NCBI GenBank assembly: GCA_031400185.1
Contig: JANNPN010000088.1
Coordinates: 1-15,440 of the forward strand
Direction of reading: 5' to 3'
DNA from: UTPRO1 sp031400185
Lineage (GTDB): Bacteria > Desulfobacterota > Binatia > UTPRO1
DNA length: 15,440 nucleotides
Every line of letters begins with the position of its first letter. Within the stretch, counting starts at the first letter, position 1. Below are positions 1 through 6,471 of this stretch, one piece after another. A model generated the notes under the pieces. The model saw only the letters and a program-made list of their open reading frames with translations, made no database searches and was not told the origin of the DNA. The position numbers and the translations under genes were made by a program.

Positions 1-62
1 ACTTCGCCAGAGTTGAGCCCGACGCGGATGCGGACGATCACGCCGTGGGCGCGGCGCGCAGC
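1..62 (-). pseudogene. Fragment of a class III adenylate/guanylate cyclase domain
   Basis: On the minus strand, the frame through codon 50-48 reads ARRAHGVIVRIRVGLNSGEV and stays open to the window edge. The core IRVGLNSGEV with a preceding AHG is very characteristic of class III nucleotidyl cyclase catalytic domains, which make cAMP or cGMP from ATP or GTP. Upstream of about position 65 the same frame reads ARSGRSRAA, which no longer looks like a cyclase, and no start codon context is visible. A neighbouring frame in the same DNA carries the end of a different reading frame (38-325). The piece is therefore either a 5'-truncated cyclase pseudogene continuing to the left of the window, or the product of an assembly join. 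The similarity is judged by eye over only about 20 residues. Confidence 0.45.
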
Positions 63-325
63 CGCTCGACTGCGGCCGCTTCGCGCACGGCGTCGTCGAT
101 GAGCAGACGGCAATCGAGCACTCCTGCGGGATTCGGTCGAGCGACCATCCGGAACCCCACCAGCCGATCGTCGGCGCGTAGTACGACGCCGAATCCGTCT
201 TCCTCGGGGGCGAGCACCAGCCGGTCCGGCAAGCTGTCCATGTCGAGATCACACAGTCGATATTTCACTGCCGGCACTCGCTCTTGGAGCGTAGTCGTGG
301 AATCACGGGCCCCAAAGTACGACAC
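38..325 (-). CDS. Short ORF resembling the N-terminal domain of a GT2 glycosyltransferase; probably truncated
   Basis: This 95-residue minus-strand ORF opens with GTG at 325. A second GTG at 268 (giving MKYRLCDLDMDSLPDRLVLA) is a better match to where such proteins usually begin. The body, with a DLDMDSLPDRL segment and then GFGVVLRADDRLVGFRMVAR, resembles the small domain found ahead of the catalytic GT2 domain in some bacterial glycosyltransferases. The expected nucleotide-sugar binding domain never follows: the frame ends in TGA at 40-38, and the neighbouring frame there reads as a cyclase fragment. It lies divergently from the GT4 gene, which fits a glycan locus. It may be the stump of a glycosyltransferase truncated by a rearrangement or assembly join. 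The assignment is weak because no catalytic motif is present. Confidence 0.4.
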   Translation of the reverse strand: MSYFGARDSTTTLQERVPAVKYRLCDLDMDSLPDRLVLAPEEDGFGVVLRADDRLVGFRMVARPNPAGVLDCRLLIDDAVREAAAVERLRAAPTA

Positions 326-426
326 GGACGCATGGATGCGAAGCCGGGAACGCGTGGCAATGCGGCGGCAGCCGGGCCGAGATCCGTGCCGACGTGCCCG
401 GCGGCCGTGTCGTCCATCGTGAACCC

Positions 427-1716
427 ATGGAACCTACGCCGCTCTCGACGCGCACGCGACACGTGGCGCTCTTCCCATGGGGCGGGGTCGTCGAAGATTT
501 CCTGGATCACATCGGGCTCGACCGCCGCACCTTCGCCGAGGAGACGTCGGGGGGCTGGATGTTCGGCTATGCCGAGGCGCTGCGCAGGCAGGGCGTGGCA
601 ACGACGATCATGTGCTTCTCGGCCGGGCTCGGCCGACCCGAACGTCGGGTGAACCCGGCGACGGGGATGGCAACCCTCTTCCTGCCGCCGTCCGCACTCT
701 ATGGCCTTCTCCGTCGCTGGCCGGGCGACACGGATGACGTGCTGCGCCCAAAACTCTGGCTGCGAGCGCAGCGGATCCAGGATCTCGTCCGGTACTTCGC
801 GACGCCTTTCGCGACCGTCGCCGCGGCACTCCGTGCCGAGGGTTGCACCGCCATTCTGACCCAAGAGTACGAGAACCCCCGCTTTGACGTCCTGGTCCGT
901 GTCGGTCGCCGCCTCGGCCTCCCGGTTTACGCGAGCTTCCAAGGGGCGCCGCCCGCCAGCATGCTCGAAAGGCCGATCCGGCGCCGGACGATGCGCGCTG
1001 CAGCCGGTCTGATCATCGCCTCCGGCCACGAGGCGGCGCGGGTGCGAAGAACGTATGACGTGCCGCCCGACCGCATCGCCGTCATTCCGAATCCACTCGA
1101 CATCGATCTCTGGTATCCCGAGCCTCGCGTGGCCTGTCGCGAAGCGCTCGGTCTTCCCGCGACGGCCGAGATCGTCATTTGCCACGGCCGGATCGACCTG
1201 CGTCGGAAGGGACTCGACGTTCTGCTCGAAGCGTGGCGTGGCCTGACGAGCGCCTCCCCGGGTCGCGATCTCCGGCTGCATCTGATCGGCTCGGGGCAGG
1301 ACGACGCCCGCCTCGAGGAAGAGATCGCCCGCGCGCCGGTGCCGGGTCTGCGTTGGGTGCGCCGGTACGTCAGCGATCGCTCCGAGATGCGGCGGGAGCT
1401 CGGTGCCGCCGATGTCTATGTGCTGCCCTCACGACACGAAGGGTTTCCCGTGGCGCCGCTCGAGGCGCTCGCATGCGCGCTCCCCGTCGTGGCTGCCGAC
1501 GCGCCCGGGGTCGCCGAAATCCTGCCCCGGGGAGAAGCCGACGGCGGCATCGTCGTCCCGACCGGCGACGCGCCAGCGCTCCGCGACGGGCTGGAGCGCG
1601 TGCTGACCGAGCCCGGGCTGCGCGCACGCCTCGCGGCCCGGGCACGCGGCCGGGTCACGGAGTTTTGCTCGCTCGATGCCGTCGGACCGCGCCTCGCAGC
1701 CTTCATGGCGACCTGA
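427..1716 (+). CDS. Glycosyltransferase family 4 (GT4, GT-B fold)
   Basis: A 429-residue retaining glycosyltransferase predicted to add a sugar from a nucleotide-sugar donor to a lipid-linked or growing glycan at the cytoplasmic face of the inner membrane. The N-terminal half (to about residue 200) is the variable acceptor domain. The C-terminal Rossmann domain begins near VIPNPLDIDLWYP (about residue 219), followed by HGRIDLRRKGLDVLLEAW (about 253). It carries the GT4 signature EGFPVAPLE, an E-x7-E pair at E338 and E346 that binds the donor. The end GGIVVPTGDAPALRDGLERV is also typical. Length is normal for the family. I chose ATG 427; an in-frame GTG at 394 would add 11 residues. Neither start has a clear Shine-Dalgarno. 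The gene converges on a GT2 gene with only nine bases between the stops. Donor and acceptor sugars cannot be told from sequence. Confidence 0.9.
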   Translation: MEPTPLSTRTRHVALFPWGGVVEDFLDHIGLDRRTFAEETSGGWMFGYAEALRRQGVATTIMCFSAGLGRPERRVNPATGMATLFLPPSALYGLLRRWPGDTDDVLRPKLWLRAQRIQDLVRYFATPFATVAAALRAEGCTAILTQEYENPRFDVLVRVGRRLGLPVYASFQGAPPASMLERPIRRRTMRAAAGLIIASGHEAARVRRTYDVPPDRIAVIPNPLDIDLWYPEPRVACREALGLPATAEIVICHGRIDLRRKGLDVLLEAWRGLTSASPGRDLRLHLIGSGQDDARLEEEIARAPVPGLRWVRRYVSDRSEMRRELGAADVYVLPSRHEGFPVAPLEALACALPVVAADAPGVAEILPRGEADGGIVVPTGDAPALRDGLERVLTEPGLRARLAARARGRVTEFCSLDAVGPRLAAFMAT

Positions 1717-1725
1717 CTGTGGTGG

Positions 1726-2697
1726 TCAGCGGGCCCAGACGCCGCCAAGTCGAGTGCGGGTCCCGGCATCGCGGCGGAGCGCACGGTGCTGCGTGTGCTG
1801 GCCCGCGAGAAAGGCCGCGCGGATCAGCCAGTCCCGCCAATGATAGCGGCCGGTCACTACATGGTAGGTCGACGCGAGATGCCGCCGGATGTCGCTCCGC
1901 AGGGTGCGCTCTACCCGCGAGAGCCAGCTCGACGGTTCGGACGAGCCCATCAGGTCGACGAGCTCCGCGCCCGCGCCCAGGCCGCGTGCGAGGCCGAGCA
2001 GCTCGGGCATGCGTTGTCGGGACGCGGCGATCCGATGGTCGATCCTCATGGACGGCACGAACCAGAGCTTCCGCCCCGCCGCGGTCAGCCGGTAGCAGAT
2101 CTCGACATCGCCACCCGACGCGTGACCGAGGCCGATTCGGTCCGCGAGGTAGGGCTCGGCGGTCCATCCGACGGCGTCGAGCGCACGACGATTCAGCACG
2201 ACGCCGGCACCGACCAGGCTCTCGACCTCGCGGATTTCGCGCCCATGATCCTGCGCAGCGAAGAGCCAGGCGTGTCTCGGGAGATGGTCGGGAGGGGTGC
2301 GGCCCCAGTCGGGCACGACGCGACCTCCGAACGCGCCCGCGTTTGGCTGCCCGGCGGCGAAGCACACGGCTTCGGTGATCCACTCCGGCGCAAGCAGGCA
2401 ATCATCGTCGACGAACGCGACCCAATCGGCCGAGCTTTGAGCCACGCCGCGTTGGCGCGCGTGGGTCAGGCCCTGGCGCGGCTCGACGATCCGCACCAGT
2501 CCGGGGACGCCACCTTGCCGTGTATGGAAGGCCACGATATCAGCGGTGCCGTCGGTACTGTTGTTGTCGACGACGGTGGCGCGCCAAGCGGCGGTCACTG
2601 GCTGCTGACGCGCCAGTGCTGCCAGGCATCGATCGAGATCCGCGGCCCGGTTGTAGGTACAAATCACGACATCCAACGTTGGTAATGCGGAGTCCAC
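1726..2697 (-). CDS. Glycosyltransferase family 2 (GT2, GT-A fold)
   Basis: A 323-residue inverting glycosyltransferase. It begins with the canonical first strand LDVVICTYNR (residues 8-17) and continues with VVDNNSTDGT (about 42-51). The metal and nucleotide-sugar binding motif is FVDDDC, with DDD at 97-99, inside DWVAFVDDDCLLAPEW. A later GGDVEICYRL (about 196-204) supplies the acidic residue expected of the catalytic base (E199), and a conserved RIDHRI lies near 219. The C-terminal 80 residues are basic and amphipathic with no clear transmembrane helix, so the enzyme is probably peripheral to the membrane. The start is GTG at 2697: no Shine-Dalgarno precedes it, but a perfect TATAAT lies eight bases upstream. 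The gene is divergent from the next GT2 gene. Rhamnosyl or other hexosyl transfer in exopolysaccharide or O-antigen assembly is likely, but the specificity is unknown. Confidence 0.9.
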   Translation of the reverse strand: MDSALPTLDVVICTYNRAADLDRCLAALARQQPVTAAWRATVVDNNSTDGTADIVAFHTRQGGVPGLVRIVEPRQGLTHARQRGVAQSSADWVAFVDDDCLLAPEWITEAVCFAAGQPNAGAFGGRVVPDWGRTPPDHLPRHAWLFAAQDHGREIREVESLVGAGVVLNRRALDAVGWTAEPYLADRIGLGHASGGDVEICYRLTAAGRKLWFVPSMRIDHRIAASRQRMPELLGLARGLGAGAELVDLMGSSEPSSWLSRVERTLRSDIRRHLASTYHVVTGRYHWRDWLIRAAFLAGQHTQHRALRRDAGTRTRLGGVWAR

Positions 2698-2705
2698 CAG
2701 CCGGC

Positions 2706-2711
2706 ATTATA
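2706..2711 (-). promoter_or_regulatory. Perfect TATAAT -10 element, probable leaderless promoter of the minus-strand GT2 gene
   Basis: Read on the minus strand, TATAAT is followed by eight bases (GCCGGCTG) and then the GTG start at 2697. A normal transcription start, about seven bases after a -10 box, would fall at or next to the start codon, and no Shine-Dalgarno is present. No good -35 hexamer is seen at 16 to 18 bases upstream, so activity is inferred from the -10 box alone. Confidence 0.45.
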
Positions 2712-2785
2712 GCGGGCGATGATGCTCCCGGCTTCCGGGGTATCGTCGCCGTTGCCCCCGTTGATTCGGCGGTCGTTCCCCGACC

Positions 2786-3748
2786 ATGAGCACGCGTCCT
2801 CTCGTGTCGGTGATCATTCCCGCGTGCAATGCGGCCGCGTTCCTCAGGGGTACGCTCGAGTCGGTGCTGTCACAGACGTATCGCGACCTCGAAGTGCTGG
2901 TGGTGGATGACGGATCGGAAGACGATACGGCCCGCATCGTCGAGGCCGTGGCCGTGCGGGATCGACGGGTCAATCTGTTTCGGCAACGGAATCAAGGGGT
3001 CGCGGTGGCGCGCAACACCGCCGTGACGCGCGCCACCGGCACGTACATCGCTCCGCTCGACGCCGACGACATCTGGTTCCCGACCAAGATCGAAAAGCAG
3101 GTCCGCAGTATGGAAGATGACGGACCGTTGGTCGGCCTCAATTACACGTGGTGGCGCGGGCTCGATGAGGACGGAACGCCGTCGCTCTGGTCGCATCCCT
3201 GGAGGCTCGAGGGGGAGATCGCGGATGCGCTGACGGCCCTGAACTTCATCGGCAACGCCAGCGTGCCAATGATCCGCAGGTCCTGTTTCGATCGCGTCGG
3301 GAATTACGATCCTACTTTCCGGGCAGCAGGTGCGGAGGGATGTGAAGACTGGGATCTGGCGCTCCGGATCGCGGAACACTATCGCCTGAGCGTAGTGCCG
3401 GAGCACCTGACCGGTTATCGCCGCGTGCGGGGTAGCATGTCGGGCAACTTCGCGGCGATGATCCGGTCACACGAATTCATGCTCGAACGGCTGAGGCAGC
3501 GTCGGCCGGACGTGCCGGAGACGCTCCAGCGCTGGTCGCGGGGCCAGCTGTACGGCTACCTCGCGATGATCGGCATGCGCAGCGGCAACTACCGAGATGC
3601 GGTAGGCTGGTTCATACAAGGCCTGCAGGCGCGAAAGGTGTCGTACCTCTCCCCGTGGGTCGTCGAGCTCATACTGTCGAAGTTGCCTGCCGTTCTGTCT
3701 CGCCCCGCGATGGGATTCGTCCAGCGTCGCATGCGGCGCTGGAAGTAA
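2786..3748 (+). CDS. Glycosyltransferase family 2 (GT2, GT-A fold)
   Basis: A 320-residue GT2 enzyme. The N-terminal strand VSVIIPACNAAAFLRGTLES (residues 7-26) and LVVDDGSEDDT (about 38-48) bind the nucleotide. The metal-binding DxD motif is LDADDIW (D92, D94, D95). The acceptor-side motif EDWDLALRI (E187 to I195) is typical of this family and provides the catalytic base. The last 90 residues carry the RMRSGN/YRDAVGWFIQ type of helical tail seen in many envelope GT2 proteins. Length is ordinary. ATG 2786 is chosen because the first strand follows after six residues; the upstream bases show no Shine-Dalgarno. The gene is divergently arranged with the neighbouring GT2 gene, 88 bases apart, which leaves room for back-to-back promoters. 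The sugar substrate is unknown. It probably acts in the same glycan pathway as the GT4 and GT2 genes to its left. Confidence 0.9.
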   Translation: MSTRPLVSVIIPACNAAAFLRGTLESVLSQTYRDLEVLVVDDGSEDDTARIVEAVAVRDRRVNLFRQRNQGVAVARNTAVTRATGTYIAPLDADDIWFPTKIEKQVRSMEDDGPLVGLNYTWWRGLDEDGTPSLWSHPWRLEGEIADALTALNFIGNASVPMIRRSCFDRVGNYDPTFRAAGAEGCEDWDLALRIAEHYRLSVVPEHLTGYRRVRGSMSGNFAAMIRSHEFMLERLRQRRPDVPETLQRWSRGQLYGYLAMIGMRSGNYRDAVGWFIQGLQARKVSYLSPWVVELILSKLPAVLSRPAMGFVQRRMRRWK

Positions 3749-3863
3749 GATCACATATTTCGGTGCCGTAGGGGGCGATCGTCAAGCGCAAGCGGCTCGA
3801 CCATCTCGTCGAAACCGTCGTGTCGCGCCCTGGTCCTTCGTGCTCATCTGTGGTTCGCTCCGC

Positions 3864-3870
3864 AGGGAGG
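3864..3870 (+). promoter_or_regulatory. Shine-Dalgarno of the P450 gene
   Basis: AGGGAGG lies eight bases before ATG 3879. This selects that ATG over the in-frame upstream CTG at 3840, which would add 13 residues of unconvincing sequence. Confidence 0.75.
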
Positions 3871-3878
3871 AAGAAGCG

Positions 3879-5148
3879 ATGAGTGATGCGAATCCCTATC
3901 CGTCCAAGGGGCAGGCCGGCGCCGACCCCTACTCCGTCCCCCTAGAGCGCATCGACGTCTCCGATTCGGAGATCTTCGAGACGGATACGCACTGGGTCTA
4001 CTTCGAGCGCCTGCGCAAGGAGGATCCGGTCCACTACTGCGCGGAGAGCGATTTCGGCCCGTTCTGGTCCGTGACGAAATACGAGGGCGTCCTCCACGTG
4101 GAGAAGCACCCCGAGATCTTCTCCTCGGCGCGCAGCATCGTGCTCGGCGATCCGGATCCCGACTTTCCGCTGGAAGCGGGGTTCATCACCATGGACGGCG
4201 TCAAGCACGAGGCCCACCGCAAGGTGGTCCAGCCGGTCGCGGCGCCGCGCAACATCAGCTTTCTCGAACCCCTGATCCGCGAACGGATCTCCCTGATCCT
4301 CGACGAGCTGCCGGTGGGGCGAGACCTTCGACTGGGTGGACCGCGTGTCGATCGAGGTGACGACGAGCATGCTCGCCACCCTGTTCGACTTCCCCTACGA
4401 GCACCGTCGCAAGCTCACGTTCTGGTCGGACATGGCCACCGCCAGTCCGCAGGGGGTCGGGGCCGTCGGCGTGACCGAAGAGGAGCGTCGCATATCCCTC
4501 ATGGAGTGCCTCGAGGTGTTCACGACGCTCTGGAAAGAGCGGCAGAACGCACCGGCCACCGGCCGACTCGACTTCGTCACCGCGCTCGCGAACGCGGACG
4601 CGACGCGCGGGCTGGAACCGATGGAGTACCTCGGCACCCTGGTCCTGCTGATCGTTGGCGGCAACGACACGACGCGGAACTCGATCTCCGGCGGAGTGCT
4701 GGCCCTCAACGAGAACCCCGACGAGTACGCCAAGCTCCGCGCCCACCCGGAGCTCGTGACGAACATGGTGAGCGAGATCATCCGCTGGCAGACGCCGCTC
4801 GCCTACATGCGCCGCACGGCGACCTGCGACACCGAGCTCGCCGGCAAGCGCATCGCGAAGGGCGACAAGGTCGCCATGTGGTACGTCTCGGCCAATCGCG
4901 ACGAGGACGTCTTCGAGCGGCCGAACGAGTTCCGCATCGATCGCGGGAACGCGCGCGACCACCTCGCCTTCGGCCGCGGCGTCCACTTCTGCATGGGCAG
5001 CCGCATCGCCGAGATGCAGCTGCGCGTCCTCTGGGAGGAGACTCTCGCCCGCTTCCGCCACGTCGAGGTCGTCGGCAAGCCCGTGCGGGTGCGCTCGAAC
5101 TTCGTGAAGGGCTACGCGCGCCTGCCGGTTCGCGTCCACCCCCACTGA
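3879..5148 (+). pseudogene. CYP153-type cytochrome P450 (alkane/fatty-acid terminal hydroxylase family), interrupted by a one-base frameshift
   Basis: If one base is removed, this is a 422-residue soluble bacterial P450. Its N-terminal part (LERIDVSDSEIFETDT, then VYFERLRKEDPVHYC and FWSVTKYEGV) and its middle (ETFDWVDRVSIEVTTSMLA, TLFDFPYEHRRKLTFWSD) follow the CYP153 family closely as I remember it. That family hydroxylates the terminal carbon of alkanes and related chains. The I-helix GGNDTTRN carries D263 and T264, the K-helix ExxR is EIIR (E299, R302), and the heme loop FGRGVHFCMGSR carries the thiolate ligand C371. The break lies at the G4 run 4316-4319: one extra G converts LPVGETFDW into LPVGRDLRL. 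Read without correction, the frame runs to 5450 with unrelated sequence after residue 146. No ferredoxin or reductase gene is adjacent. The break is either a real mutation or a homopolymer error. Confidence 0.85.
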
Positions 5149-5158
5149 GCGCGCGCGG

Positions 5159-5185
5159 CGACGAAGCTTCGCGCCCGATTCGTCG
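5159..5185 (+). terminator. Possible terminator-like inverted repeat after the P450 gene
   Basis: CGACGAA at 5159-5165 can pair with TTCGTCG at 5179-5185, leaving a 13-base loop that itself contains part of the palindrome CGAAGCTTCG (5162-5171). It starts 11 bases after the P450 stop. There is no T-run, so if it terminates transcription it does so weakly or with Rho. Confidence 0.3.
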
Positions 5186-5397
5186 GCCAGGCACTTGCCG
5201 AACGGGGGGATCCTCATCTAGCGGGCGCGTGACGCGGGACACGAAAGGATACTTTGTTACGCGCGAGGTGATCGGGCAGAGCAGTTCCTTGCCTCGCGCA
5301 GTTGCGTGCGCGGCGTCCAGCAGGCGGAGCTGTACACCGTCCTCGGCTCCCGAGGAACGTTTGGAATGCCGCGAACCGCCACTCGTGGTTTGCCTCG

Positions 5398-6150
5398 CTA
5401 GCGCAGACCGGGAGCTGCGAACGTGTTTCCCGCCGGATCGACGACCTTGAGCGACACGATCTCCGACGACCTGCACGGCAGACCGGGCGTGACGAGCCCG
5501 CCGATGTTGACCCACACCTGATTCAGGGAATGCTTGAGGCTTCCCTTGCCATCAATGACGACAAGTTGAATCCCCATCGGCCAATCGATGCTGGTCATGT
5601 CGGGACCACCAAACATGTCTTGGAAGGTCAGACGGACCACCATCTGGAGCGATCCAACCCCGTTTGCCGGAACGCCCGTCCCGTCGAGAATGCCGGTGAG
5701 CTTCGCTTGAAGGAAGACGTCGCGGCTGTTCTCGGGGTCAGGGATCAACGGGTGGACGAGCTTGTTCTTACCGGACTTGGCTTGCACGCTGCCGGAAGAC
5801 CCTGCTGGATCCCATCTCCATCCATTTGAGGGGTTCCCCGCGCTGTTCCCAAAGGTCAACGGAGGCGCGCAGGCATCCACCCCGGTTGCGGAAGTGGTGT
5901 TCGGGACGATAGCCGTGTGGGGAACTTCGCAGGTGCCCCCGGGGCACTCACTAGAGGCCACGCATGGCGTCTCACCGTTCGGTCCCCCAGCGCACCTGAA
6001 GTAGCCGCATTCGGGGAAAGCCGCGACGAGCGACACGAAGAACTTTCCGGCTTTCGTCGGGGAGTCGAAGGCGCACTGCGCGTCCGTGCTGGGCGCAGAG
6101 ACCAGAACCGTCAGGACGGCAGACATCACGATCTTCATGGTGCTTGTCAT
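5398..6150 (-). CDS. Secreted Cys-containing protein of unknown function
   Basis: A 250-residue protein I do not recognise at family level. Residues 1 to about 24 form a signal peptide: basic start, hydrophobic MKIVMSAVLTVLVSAPSTDA, then a small-residue cleavage site before QC, so export to the periplasm or beyond is likely. The first part of the mature protein is Cys-rich (C26, C48, C53, C62, C69, C74) and includes NGETPCVASSECPGGTCE, a motif style common in exported proteins of environmental Deltaproteobacteria-like genomes. The rest looks beta-rich, with repeated hydrophobic strands such as MGIQLVVIDGKG and EIVSLKVVDPAGNTFAAP. No catalytic motif or membrane anchor is visible. ATG 6150 is favoured over ATG 6138 because AAGGGG lies eight bases upstream of it. 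It is a single gene, convergent with the P450 gene. Confidence 0.75.
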   Translation of the reverse strand: MTSTMKIVMSAVLTVLVSAPSTDAQCAFDSPTKAGKFFVSLVAAFPECGYFRCAGGPNGETPCVASSECPGGTCEVPHTAIVPNTTSATGVDACAPPLTFGNSAGNPSNGWRWDPAGSSGSVQAKSGKNKLVHPLIPDPENSRDVFLQAKLTGILDGTGVPANGVGSLQMVVRLTFQDMFGGPDMTSIDWPMGIQLVVIDGKGSLKHSLNQVWVNIGGLVTPGLPCRSSEIVSLKVVDPAGNTFAAPGLR

Positions 6151-6158
6151 GGAGTGAT

Positions 6159-6164
6159 CCCCTT
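6159..6164 (-). promoter_or_regulatory. Shine-Dalgarno of the secreted Cys-containing protein
   Basis: On the minus strand AAGGGG sits eight bases before ATG 6150. This fixes the start at the first of two closely spaced methionines. Confidence 0.6.
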
Positions 6165-6471
6165 ATGATGCCGTCGCCGCGAATCGACACAGCGGCGGAG
6201 GCGGATTTCGGTGGAGCGAGGTCGAAGTGGACGGCATGCTTGCCTGATGTTCGGGGCGCGCCGCCACGGCACGGCTCACTGGCCCCAGGTGGATGAAGTG
6301 CGCGCACCCGCTCATGACCCCGTTTCGCTGTCGAGAAAATTCGCGCTGGCGGCCGCGTAGGACGTAGGACCATCGGGCTGCGCCGAAATGGATCAGCTAG
6401 CGCGCACGGCTCGCGCACGTCGTGGTAGCTCATGACGCGATTCAACCAGCGCGACCATCGCCCCACGCCGC
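6165..6471. other. Intergenic region without a recognised gene
   Basis: This stretch lies between the formyltransferase stop and the start region of the secreted protein, both on the minus strand. I see no tRNA, no repeat array and no ORF with coding character; the open frames here are extensions of frames that shadow the neighbours. It probably contains the promoter of the secreted protein, but no convincing -10/-35 pair stands out. Confidence 0.5.

Noticed and set aside
1179..2378. 399-codon plus-strand frame across the two convergent glycosyltransferases
   Set aside because: An Arg/Ser-rich shadow of GT4 and antisense to GT2; no motif and no ribosome binding site.
4325..5450. Continuation of the uncorrected P450 frame
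   Set aside because: It is Arg-rich out-of-frame sequence; the alternate frame carries the I-helix, ExxR and heme loop.
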